NCBI GenBank assembly: GCA_003507395.1 | Contig: DNVW01000003.1 | Coordinates: 1 to 58,822, forward strand | DNA: 58,822 bases | Direction of reading: 5' to 3' | DNA from: Clostridiales bacterium | GTDB taxonomy: Bacteria; Bacillota; Clostridia; TANB77; CAG-508 | Part shown: piece by piece, positions 26,793 to 35,463 of the stretch | Numbering within the stretch: position 1 is the stretch's first letter | How the letters are laid out: each line of letters begins with the position of its first letter | The notes under the pieces: generated by a model | The model's input: the letters and a program-made list of their open reading frames with translations, nothing else | What the model was told of the DNA's origin: nothing | Database searches by the model: none | Program-made: the position numbers and the translations under genes

Positions 26793-27111
26793 AAAAATTA
26801 TTTTTATTTTATTTATTTTTATTGTATTATTTAGCATTTTTAATTTCACATATTGTTTTTTTGATTCTACACCTAAAATTGTTACAAAATTAAATGAAGC
26901 TTTTGAAAAAGTTGAGAGCTGGTTTATGAAGTTAGCAACTCCTGCAGCTGCTGTGGCTGTTGGCACTGGTGTTTTTATGAAGAAGTTTAGTTTCGGAGAT
27001 GAAGAAAGAATAAGGATAGCAAAAAAATTAATTAGAAGTTCTCTTTTTTCATATGGATTTATACTAGCAATTGATTTAATATTATCTGCTATAAAAACTC
27101 TTATTGTATAG
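26776..27111 (+). CDS. VirB2/TrbC-like pilin subunit
   Basis: 111 residues. An N-terminal signal-like hydrophobic segment, then a second helix LATPAAAVAVGTGVFM, a conserved GDEERIRIAKKLIR loop and a final helix. This matches small VirB2/TrbC-like membrane proteins of Gram-positive conjugation modules. The start overlaps the VirD4 stop by 17 nt behind AAGGAGG. Confidence 0.65.
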   Translation: MKIFIKKIIFILFIFIVLFSIFNFTYCFFDSTPKIVTKLNEAFEKVESWFMKLATPAAAVAVGTGVFMKKFSFGDEERIRIAKKLIRSSLFSYGFILAIDLILSAIKTLIV

Positions 27112-27120
27112 GTGAATTCT

Positions 27121-28005
27121 ATGGAACAGCAAAATATTTCTTACATAATTTTTGAAACTATAAATAATCTTTTAAATAACTTGCTAACCTCTATAGATAC
27201 GACGCTCTATGAAGTATTAGATGAATTAGTTTTTATAGATACAAATATATTAAAAGTTCCTTTCTTTGAAAAAATATTTGGAACTTACTCTAACAATGGA
27301 CTTTTGTTAATAGCTAATTCTTTATTAATTGCATTTGTTATATACTATGCGGTAAAACTTGCATATTCCAGTTACACCAGCCAACCCATTGAATCACCAC
27401 GTCATTTTATTCTAAAATTACTTATCTTAGGAATTTGCATTAATTCTTCATATTTTATATGTGAACAATTTTTAAATATAAATTATTTATTTTCTTCTTC
27501 CATTCAAGAATTGGGTCAATATATTTTTGACTCTTCCATTTCTTTTGCTAAATTAATAGAAAAATTAAATATTGATATTTATTCCACAAGTACTAATTTT
27601 AACATTTTTTCTTTTGATGGCATTTCTAAAGCCTTTATTACTATAAGCTTATTTAATTTAATTTTTTCATATGCTTTGCGATACATATTGGTAAAACTAT
27701 TTGTCTTATTAACCCCATTTTCATTGCTCACTCTTTTAAATAATTCTACAAGCTGGTTTTTTAAATCTTGGATTAGATGTCTTTTTTCTTTATTAATAAT
27801 GCAATCATTTATTGCTTTAATATTATTACTTATCTTTTCTATTAACTTTAATTCTAATACCTTATCAAAATTGACTTATTTAGGATGTATATATGCTTTA
27901 GTTCATATAAATTCATATATACGCCAATTGGTTGGAGGTATTTCTACAGAAGTATCAAATAATTTTGGAATTTCTTCTAATTTTTTTAATCATAGGAGGA
28001 TGTAA
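27121..28005 (+). CDS. VirB6/TrbL-like polytopic channel protein
   Basis: 294 residues with about five to six hydrophobic segments and a soluble N-terminus; the LVKLFVLLTPFSLLTLL stretch and a WF-SWIR motif recall TrbL/VirB6. It would form the inner-membrane channel of the T4SS. ATG 27121 is preferred over GTG 27112 because TAGGTGA then has workable spacing. The stop overlaps the next start by one base. Confidence 0.6.
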   Translation: MEQQNISYIIFETINNLLNNLLTSIDTTLYEVLDELVFIDTNILKVPFFEKIFGTYSNNGLLLIANSLLIAFVIYYAVKLAYSSYTSQPIESPRHFILKLLILGICINSSYFICEQFLNINYLFSSSIQELGQYIFDSSISFAKLIEKLNIDIYSTSTNFNIFSFDGISKAFITISLFNLIFSYALRYILVKLFVLLTPFSLLTLLNNSTSWFFKSWIRCLFSLLIMQSFIALILLLIFSINFNSNTLSKLTYLGCIYALVHINSYIRQLVGGISTEVSNNFGISSNFFNHRRM

Positions 28006-28283
28006 TGAATTTTATTTTTCCACAAAACTATAACTTTAATAGTAAATTGTTTGGCTTTATAGATTATAATTCTTTAATATTAAATATTGTTTGGGATGGT
28101 TTTATTTTTATAATATCAAATTCTTTGTTTAACAACCTAAGCGTAAAAATATGTATAATTATTATTTTATGCTTTCCTCTTCTTTTGTTTACTTTTGTCG
28201 GAATTAATAATGAAAACATTATTTATGTGTTTAAGTATGTAATCAAATTTTTTATAAAAAATAAACTTTATTTATTTAAATAA
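28005..28283 (+). CDS. PrgI/VirB3-like small membrane protein
   Basis: 92 residues. IFPQNYNFNSKLFGFIDY then two hydrophobic helices and a basic C-terminus, the layout of PrgI/VirB3-like proteins that bind VirB4 ATPases. Start behind AGGAGG, overlapping the VirB6-like stop. Last gene of the plus-strand T4SS block. The ATPase partner is encoded 7 kb away at 35420-37306. Confidence 0.6.
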   Translation: MNFIFPQNYNFNSKLFGFIDYNSLILNIVWDGFIFIISNSLFNNLSVKICIIIILCFPLLLFTFVGINNENIIYVFKYVIKFFIKNKLYLFK

Positions 28284-28364
28284 TATTTTACTCCATTGTT
28301 TATTGTAAAAATATTTATAAAATGATATAATTTGACAAATGAACATTGGGAGGTAACTAATATT

Positions 28365-29345
28365 ATGAAACTAGAAGATGCGGAAATATCACCTTTATTT
28401 TCTAAGACAGAAATACCAGATATATTTTTTTCTGAGTATCTTTCACAGGCAAATGGTGATTTTGTAAAAGTATATTTGTATTTATTATTTTTATCTAAAT
28501 ATGAAAAAGATGTGAAAATAAATGATTTATCTAAAAAATTAGTACTTCCTTTGAAGGTTATTCAAGATGCCTTAAAATATTGGGAGGATATTGGTGCTAT
28601 TACTAAAAAAAATACTGGATATATTATAAATAATCTACAAGAGATAGAATTATATAAAATTTATAAGCCAAAAACCTCTTTGTCTGCAGAAGAATTAAAA
28701 AAATCTGCTGAAGGTCAAAAAAGAGCTCAGGCTATAGAATGTATAAATAATAAATATTTTTCTGGATTAATGCCTACTTCTTGGTATCCAGATATTGAAT
28801 TGTGGTTTAAAAAATATAATTTTGATGAAGAAGTTATGATTGCTTTATTTGGCTACTGCTTTGATAAATCTGCTCTTCATAGAAACTACATTCAAACAGT
28901 AGCAGAAGCGTGGGCAAAAAATAATATTAGAACATTTACAGATTTGGACATGTATTACGAAAAACAAGAGAAATTAAATTTAATTGCTAATACTATTTCT
29001 AAAAAATTGAGTTTAAAAAGAAATTTGTCTCAATATGAATATGCTTATGTTGAAAAATGGGTAATAGACTTTAAATATAATTTAGATATTATAGAAATTG
29101 CTTTAAAACGCACTACTTCTAAGGCAAATCCAAGCTTTGATTATTTAGATAAATTGTTAAGTGATTGGCACGACAGAGGATTTACGACTACAGAAGAAAT
29201 ACAAAAATTCTTATTAGAAATGAAAGAAAAAAATAAAAATGTACAGAATTTAGAAAAAACTGCTGGCTATAACAAATATGAGCAAAGATCTTATGATAAT
29301 TTAAACAATTTATACGCAAATGTTAAGAAAAAACAAGAAGCATAA
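28365..29345 (+). CDS. dnaD: DnaD-like replication initiation protein
   Basis: 326 residues. An N-terminal winged helix (residues about 15-95) and two DnaD/DnaB2-type helical domains (YFSGLMPTSWYPDIELWF and YEYAYVEKWVIDF blocks). It remodels DNA and recruits the helicase loader at origins and restart sites. ATG 28365 follows TGGGAGG; an earlier TTG is ignored. Translated with the adjacent dnaI gene. Confidence 0.82.
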   Translation: MKLEDAEISPLFSKTEIPDIFFSEYLSQANGDFVKVYLYLLFLSKYEKDVKINDLSKKLVLPLKVIQDALKYWEDIGAITKKNTGYIINNLQEIELYKIYKPKTSLSAEELKKSAEGQKRAQAIECINNKYFSGLMPTSWYPDIELWFKKYNFDEEVMIALFGYCFDKSALHRNYIQTVAEAWAKNNIRTFTDLDMYYEKQEKLNLIANTISKKLSLKRNLSQYEYAYVEKWVIDFKYNLDIIEIALKRTTSKANPSFDYLDKLLSDWHDRGFTTTEEIQKFLLEMKEKNKNVQNLEKTAGYNKYEQRSYDNLNNLYANVKKKQEA

Positions 29346-29357
29346 GGATGTGAAACA

Positions 29358-30359
29358 ATGAGTAATACCACTCTAAAAAATCTTTTAACAGAATATGAAA
29401 ACAAAAGAATAAGAGCAATTAAGCTTGCTGAGCAGAGGAAAAAAGAGCTATATATTCAAAACCCTAAATTGCAAGAAATTGATGATAAGTTAAATGCTCT
29501 AGCCATTTCCACTGCCAAATCTTTAATAAATAAAAATGATTCTGAACTCTTAAAAAATTTAGAAAAAAATATTAACATCTTAAAAAAAGAAAAAATACTT
29601 ATATTAAACTCAATTGGAAAAGATGAAAGTTATATTTTACCTAATTATGAATGTAAGCTATGTAATGATACCGGATATGTAATGCAAAATTCTCATTCTA
29701 TTATGTGTAGTTGCTTAAAACAAAAAATATTTGATTTAGAATATAATAAATCAAATATTTATAATATTAAAAACCAGAATTTTAATAATTTTAATGATTT
29801 ATTTTATTCTAATGTTGTAGATGAAAAAAAATATAAATCAGATATTTCTCCTAGAGAAAATATTAAATTGATAAAAGATATTTGTTTTAAATTTATTAAT
29901 AATTTTGAAAACCCTGAAGAAAAAAATTTATTGTTTACTGGAAATACTGGTCTAGGAAAAACTTTTATTTCAAGTTGCATTGCTAATGAATTAATTAAAA
30001 AAAATAAAACTGTATTATATCAAACTGCTCCAGTTATGTTAGATACAATTATTGATTACAGATTTGGTAAAAATACTAATTCTAACATTTTAGAAAATAT
30101 ATTAACTGTAGACTTATTAATAATAGATGACTTAGGTACTGAATGCGTTAATAATATGAAATTTACCGAATTATTTAATATTATTAATACACGATTATTA
30201 AATCAAAAAAATATTACTAAAACCATAATTTCAACTAACTTAAGCTTGCAAAACTTGTATAATACTTATGATGAAAGAATTGTATCAAGAATTGTTGGTA
30301 ATTATAATATATGTTATTTTTTTGGAGATGATATAAGATTTAAAAAAATCTGTGAATGA
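29358..30359 (+). CDS. dnaI: DnaI/DnaC-like helicase loader
   Basis: 333 residues. An N-terminal coiled helicase-binding part and zinc cluster (CKLCNDTGYV ... CSCLKQ) precede an AAA+ domain with Walker A GNTGLGKTF and Walker B LLIIDDLGTE. Loads the replicative helicase. Follows dnaD by 12 nt behind AAGGATG. Ends in a strong terminator. Confidence 0.88.
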   Translation: MSNTTLKNLLTEYENKRIRAIKLAEQRKKELYIQNPKLQEIDDKLNALAISTAKSLINKNDSELLKNLEKNINILKKEKILILNSIGKDESYILPNYECKLCNDTGYVMQNSHSIMCSCLKQKIFDLEYNKSNIYNIKNQNFNNFNDLFYSNVVDEKKYKSDISPRENIKLIKDICFKFINNFENPEEKNLLFTGNTGLGKTFISSCIANELIKKNKTVLYQTAPVMLDTIIDYRFGKNTNSNILENILTVDLLIIDDLGTECVNNMKFTELFNIINTRLLNQKNITKTIISTNLSLQNLYNTYDERIVSRIVGNYNICYFFGDDIRFKKICE

Positions 30360-30372
30360 TCACAGATTTTTT
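30343..30372. terminator. Bidirectional terminator
   Basis: Perfect 13-bp stem AAAAAATCTGTGA/TCACAGATTTTTT with a 4-nt loop, overlapping the dnaI stop codon and serving the convergent gene too. Confidence 0.85.
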
Positions 30373-30392
30373 ATTATATAAAAGCATTCTTT

Positions 30393-30935
30393 TTATCGTT
30401 CATAATCTTCGGACTTCTTATCATTATATGGAGTTCCACCTTTTTGGGCTCCATCTCCATACAATATTGGAATAAGTTTAGTATCCATACCACTAGCTTC
30501 TGAAAATACGGCTTTTTCTAAATAGTCTCTTTCTTTAATCCTTTTACCTGATTTCATAATTTCTTCTATTATTTTTTCAAGTAATTCTTTCTTCTGTGCT
30601 AAAGATGTACTCCAATCTTGTACTATTTGTTGTATCTGTGGTCTTGCTCTAGTTGCTAGCGAATTAGCTTTACACTTATCTAATCTTTCCTCTATACATC
30701 TTCCAACATATTCAAAATACATTTCTGGACAATTCGGATCATCTATAGATAATAAAATATTAAATATTGCTTCATTTTGTATAAAATTTCTATAGATTTG
30801 AGCAAGCCTGTTCTTTTCTGTTTCCTCCGGAATTTCATTGTCTGCCAAAGTATCAGCTAGTAATTGTATTTGTTCAAGATTTTCTATTAATATATTTAAA
30901 CGCTCTTTTTTCTCTTCTATTATTTTATTACTCAT
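30393..30935 (-). CDS. Hypothetical helical protein downstream of gyrA
   Basis: 180 residues, predicted mostly coiled coil, acidic and basic residues mixed, no membrane segment, with a flexible Gly/Lys/Asp tail. Its start shares one base with the gyrA stop, so translation is coupled. I do not recognise the family. Constant charge pattern and clean frame suggest a real gene. Confidence 0.6.
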   Translation of the reverse strand: MSNKIIEEKKERLNILIENLEQIQLLADTLADNEIPEETEKNRLAQIYRNFIQNEAIFNILLSIDDPNCPEMYFEYVGRCIEERLDKCKANSLATRARPQIQQIVQDWSTSLAQKKELLEKIIEEIMKSGKRIKERDYLEKAVFSEASGMDTKLIPILYGDGAQKGGTPYNDKKSEDYER

Positions 30936-33367
30936 TATTCACCTTCATCAGCAGATATTTTTTCTATACTTACTACTTTTCCCTCATTTGTTCTCATTAA
31001 AGTAACACCTTGTGTTGCTCTTCCTAAAATACTTATATCTCTAACATTTAACCTGATTACTGTGCCATTGTCTGTTATAAGCATAACATCTTCTTCATCT
31101 GTTGCAATTCTTATTCCTACTATGTCTCCTGTTTTAGGTGTTATTTTATATGTAATTACTCCTCTTCCACCTCTATTTTGCACTCTATATTCATCTAGCT
31201 CTGTTCTCTTTCCAAATCCATTCTCTGTTATAGCAAGAAGAGTTCCTTTTATACCTGAAACTATTGATTCCATTCCTATTACACTATCTTCTTCATCAAG
31301 TCTTATTCCTATTACTCCTTGTGCTGTTCTGCCAACAGGTCTAACATCTTTTTCATCAAATGTAATACTCATACCTTTTTTAGTTACTAATACTACATTA
31401 TCTTCTCCATCAGTTAATCTTACATCTATTAATTCATCATCATCTTTTAATGTAATTGCTAATAATCCCGTCTTTCTTGCTGAATTATATTCTGTAAGTG
31501 CTGTTTTCTTTATTAATCCGCTTTTTGTTCCCATCAACAGATATTTTCCTTCAGAAAAATTATTAATAGGTATAACAGCAGATATTTTTTCACCTGGATC
31601 TAAGCTTAATAAATTTACAATTGCTGTTCCTTTTGCAGTTCTTCCTGCTTCTGGAATTTCATATCCTTTTAATCTATATAATTTTCCTTTATTGCTGAAG
31701 AATAATATTAAGTCATGTGTTGAAGCTGTAAATATTTGTTTTACAAAGTCTTCTTCTCTAGTTGCTATTCCAGTTATTCCTTTTCCTCCTCTTTTTTGGC
31801 TCTTATATGTGTCTACTGGCATTCTTTTTATATAACCGAAATGAGTTAAAGTAATAACGCTTTGTTCTTCTTTTATTAAATCTTCTACATCAAGGTCACC
31901 TTCTGCTGCTACTATTTTTGTTTTTCTTTCATCACCAAATTTTTCTTTTATTTCTATTAATTCTTGCTTAATTATATCAAAAACTAATCTTTCACTACTT
32001 AAAACCTCTCTATAATATGCAATTAATTTCATTAATTCATTATATTCTTCATCTATTTTTTCTCTTTGCAAACCAGATAACGTTTTTAATCTCATATCCA
32101 ATATTGCTTGTGCTTGTATATCAGAAAGTCCAAATCTTTCCATTAATCTTTCTTTAGCATCATCATAAGAATTCCTTATAATATTTATTACTTCATCTAT
32201 ATTATCTAATGCTATTTTTAATCCTTCTAATATATGAGCTCTTGCTAATGCTTTATCTAAATCAAATTGTGTTCTACGTAAAATAACAGTTTTTCTGTGT
32301 TCTATGTAATATTCCAAACATTGTCTTAATGTTAATATTTTTGGTTCTCCATTTACTAATGCAAGCATTATAATTCCAAAAGTATCTTGCATTTGTGTAT
32401 TTTTATATAATTGATTTAATACTACTTGAGCATTTGCATCTCTTTTTAGTTCTATTACAATTCTAACTCTATCTATTCTGTCTGATTCATCACGCAAATC
32501 TGAAATTCCTTCAATTCTTTTTTCTCTAACTAGTGCTGCAATATTTTCAACTAATTTTGCCTTATTTACTTGATATGGTAAAGAATTAACAATTATTCTT
32601 TGTTTATTATTACTCATTTCTTCAATTTCAGCTTCTGCTCTTACTGTAATTTTACCTTTTCCTGTTAAATATGCTTCTTTTATTCCTTCTCTTCCCAAAA
32701 TTATACCTTCTGTTGGAAAATCTGGACCTTTAATTATCGATAATAATTCTTCATCTGTTACATTATCTTCGTCAATTATTTTTATAATTCCATTTATTAT
32801 TTCTGTTAAATTGTGTGGTGGTATATTTGTTGCCATTCCTACGGCAATTCCAGAAGAACCATTAATTAATAGTGTTGGTATTTTGGATGGAAGTACAGTT
32901 GGTTCTTGTAACCTGTCATCATAGTTTGGCATAAAATCTACTGTATTTTTTTCTATATCTGTCAGCATTGTCTCTGCTATTTTTGCCATTCTTGCTTCTG
33001 TATACCTCATCGCAGCTGCTCCATCACCATCTATTGAACCAAAGTTTCCATGTCCATCAATTAATCTATATCTTAAAGAAAAATCTTGTGCCATTCTTAC
33101 CATTGCATCATAAACAGAAGCATCTCCATGTGGATGATATCTTCCTAAAACTGATCCTACTGTATTAGCACATTTTCTGTATGGCTTGTCTGATGTTATC
33201 CCGTCTTCATACATAGCATACAAAATTCTTCTATGAACAGGTTTTAAACCATCTCTTACATCTGGCAAAGCACGAGATACAATAACACTCATCGCATAAT
33301 CTATGTATGACGTTTTCATCTCTGTTTCTATATCTCTTTCTATAATATTTCCGTCACGTGATTCCAT
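30935..33367 (-). CDS. gyrA: DNA gyrase subunit A
   Basis: 810 residues. Typical N-terminus DIETEMKTSYIDYAMSVIV, catalytic tyrosine in AMRYTEARM, GDASVYDAMVRMAQ quinolone pocket with Ser/Asp-type positions, and the GyrA box QKRGGKG before the beta-pinwheel C-terminal domain. ATG 33367 is chosen because AAAGGA precedes it by about 10 nt; a longer frame adds an unlike-family tail. Unusually it is separated from gyrB by T4SS-like genes. Confidence 0.97.
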   Translation of the reverse strand: MESRDGNIIERDIETEMKTSYIDYAMSVIVSRALPDVRDGLKPVHRRILYAMYEDGITSDKPYRKCANTVGSVLGRYHPHGDASVYDAMVRMAQDFSLRYRLIDGHGNFGSIDGDGAAAMRYTEARMAKIAETMLTDIEKNTVDFMPNYDDRLQEPTVLPSKIPTLLINGSSGIAVGMATNIPPHNLTEIINGIIKIIDEDNVTDEELLSIIKGPDFPTEGIILGREGIKEAYLTGKGKITVRAEAEIEEMSNNKQRIIVNSLPYQVNKAKLVENIAALVREKRIEGISDLRDESDRIDRVRIVIELKRDANAQVVLNQLYKNTQMQDTFGIIMLALVNGEPKILTLRQCLEYYIEHRKTVILRRTQFDLDKALARAHILEGLKIALDNIDEVINIIRNSYDDAKERLMERFGLSDIQAQAILDMRLKTLSGLQREKIDEEYNELMKLIAYYREVLSSERLVFDIIKQELIEIKEKFGDERKTKIVAAEGDLDVEDLIKEEQSVITLTHFGYIKRMPVDTYKSQKRGGKGITGIATREEDFVKQIFTASTHDLILFFSNKGKLYRLKGYEIPEAGRTAKGTAIVNLLSLDPGEKISAVIPINNFSEGKYLLMGTKSGLIKKTALTEYNSARKTGLLAITLKDDDELIDVRLTDGEDNVVLVTKKGMSITFDEKDVRPVGRTAQGVIGIRLDEEDSVIGMESIVSGIKGTLLAITENGFGKRTELDEYRVQNRGGRGVITYKITPKTGDIVGIRIATDEEDVMLITDNGTVIRLNVRDISILGRATQGVTLMRTNEGKVVSIEKISADEGE

Positions 33368-33467
33368 TTTTTTACCATTCCTTTCTGATGTTTTGTCTTT
33401 TATAATTATACTAAAACAAAAAAAATTATGCAAGAAAAACGCAGAAAAAACTCTTATTTAATAGTTA

Positions 33468-34181
33468 TTAGACTAATATTTTACTTAATTCTAACTGTTC
33501 TGGTGTTAAATTAAAATCTCCCCCATTATTTTTTATAATTTTATGTATATTTTCTATTTGCCTTGCCTGTTTTAATGTTTCTTCTAAGGGCATTAATTCT
33601 TTTAATTTTTCTTTTATTTTTTCATATTCTTTTTCCATTCCTTTAAAGTCTTTATCTTTGTAATATTCTCTCCAATTATTTTCATATTTAGATAATTTAT
33701 CTAAATTATTTATTTGGCTTGTAAAATTATTTTCTATATTCTTAGAAACATTATCTAAAATAACATCTTTTCCTTTTCTTATTAAATTAGAAACATTATA
33801 AGGTATCATTCCTTTTTTTGTTACTTTCCCTAATACCACATCCAATAATGTGGAAATACTATCTATTATTCCTCCGCTTTTTATAGCAGATTGAGCTTGA
33901 GATAAATTTTCAAAATCTCCTGTAAATATTCCAAGTGCACTTTTTCCTAAATTTATTGCTGAATTTATTGCTTTATTTACTCCTTCTTTTAGTCCTCCTT
34001 TTATTAAACTATCTTTTACTTCTATAAATTCATTTTCTATCAAATCTGGTAAAACCCATCTTAGTCCAATATCTATTGCTGAATTAATCGTTTTCCCTAA
34101 AGTGGTTTCTAAAAAATTATTTTGCCTATTTTCTAAATTTTTTCCTTTGTCTATATTTGTACTTAATTCTAAATTATTCAT
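33468..34181 (-). CDS. Hypothetical protein of the T4SS-like operon
   Basis: 237 residues, soluble, with a glycine-rich amphipathic middle (GVNKAINSAINLGKSALGIF and SGGIIDSISTLLDVVLGK) and a coiled C-terminus. It overlaps the CpaE-like gene by 8 nt and is last in the minus-strand operon. No family recognised. The middle might be a membrane-active or secreted substrate segment; that is speculation. Confidence 0.55.
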   Translation of the reverse strand: MNNLELSTNIDKGKNLENRQNNFLETTLGKTINSAIDIGLRWVLPDLIENEFIEVKDSLIKGGLKEGVNKAINSAINLGKSALGIFTGDFENLSQAQSAIKSGGIIDSISTLLDVVLGKVTKKGMIPYNVSNLIRKGKDVILDNVSKNIENNFTSQINNLDKLSKYENNWREYYKDKDFKGMEKEYEKIKEKLKELMPLEETLKQARQIENIHKIIKNNGGDFNLTPEQLELSKILV

Positions 34182-35463
34182 CTTCTTTTCTAATCCTTTC
34201 TAATATTTTATTTTTTATTATTTTTATATAATTTTTTTTGTTTTTTATTATTAATATTTTTTTTATAATATTTATATATTCTTTTTTAATTTCTTTATTT
34301 ATCTTTTTTGCATTATTATTTATTATTAAATTATATTTTTCATTTATATTTATTTTTCCCAAAATATTATAATCTCCAAATATATATTTTAATAAATTTA
34401 TATCTATTGAATTTTTATTAAATTTATTAAATAAAATATTAATTTTGTTTTTATTTATTTCCCATTCATTAGTATATATATCTAATAATTTTTTTGATTT
34501 TTTTATTTCTAATATATTAGGCTCTAATATAAAAATATTTATATTACTTATTTTTATTATTTCTTTTGTATAATCCAAAAAACATGCCGAAGATGTATCT
34601 ATTATTATTACATCATAATATTGTTTAAGGTTTTGAATAATATTATTAATTTTAAAATTGCTAATTTTATATTTAGAATCAAATAATAAATTAATTCCAG
34701 ATATCAAATCTATTTTTTTATTTATTTTAATTATTAATTCTTTTAAATTTATTTTTTCTTTAATTAAATTATTTTCTTTAATTTTTTTAGATATTTTTTC
34801 CGAATATTTTTTTACTCCTAAAATTGCATGTAGTGAATTATTTAATATATCAAAATCTATTATTAAAATCTTTTGTTTTGAATAAATTAGAGAATTTGCT
34901 AAATTTACCGTAAAAATACTTTTACCTGCTCCACTACTTCCTAAAATACAAATTATTTCTTTTTTTAAATTATTTATTTTATTATTTTTTTTACTTTTTA
35001 TTTTTCTTATTATTTTATTTCTTTTATTATTTATCTCTTTATTATTTTGGTTTATTATAATTTGTTTTAATTCATTTAATTCTTTTTTTATTTTTTCACT
35101 TTCATCTTCTTTTTTATTTTTTATTAAATTAATTATTTCTGTAATTTCTGTTTTATTATATAAAATATAGTAAATATTTTTAGAGTATAAATATTTTTCT
35201 AACTCTTCTTTTTTATTTTCTAAAATAATTATTATATTAATATTAGGATTTACTTTTTTTATATATTCTATTAATTTTTCTATTTTATTTTCTCCAGGTA
35301 ATATTTCACTCAATATTAAAAAATCTATATTTTTCTCTTTTTCTAGTACTTCTTTTACTCCATCTTGATATTGAATATCATTTCCTATTATAATAAAATC
35401 TTTTTGTTTTTTTAGTTCATTATTTAACATTGGATTTGCTAATGCTGTTATTATTTTTTTCAT
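34174..35463 (-). CDS. CpaE/TadZ-like ATPase with N-terminal receiver-like domain
   Basis: 429 residues. Residues about 1-115 resemble a response-regulator fold without an obvious phosphorylation site, followed by a very Lys/Asn-rich linker and a MinD/ParA-type ATPase with Walker A ILGSSGAGKS (lacking the usual early lysine, KGG) and LIIDFDILNN. CpaE/TadZ proteins place pilus or secretion machines at the cell pole. Overlaps the virB4 end by 44 nt. The start is ATG 35463. Confidence 0.7.
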   Translation of the reverse strand: MKKIITALANPMLNNELKKQKDFIIIGNDIQYQDGVKEVLEKEKNIDFLILSEILPGENKIEKLIEYIKKVNPNINIIIILENKKEELEKYLYSKNIYYILYNKTEITEIINLIKNKKEDESEKIKKELNELKQIIINQNNKEINNKRNKIIRKIKSKKNNKINNLKKEIICILGSSGAGKSIFTVNLANSLIYSKQKILIIDFDILNNSLHAILGVKKYSEKISKKIKENNLIKEKINLKELIIKINKKIDLISGINLLFDSKYKISNFKINNIIQNLKQYYDVIIIDTSSACFLDYTKEIIKISNINIFILEPNILEIKKSKKLLDIYTNEWEINKNKINILFNKFNKNSIDINLLKYIFGDYNILGKININEKYNLIINNNAKKINKEIKKEYINIIKKILIIKNKKNYIKIIKNKILERIRKEDE

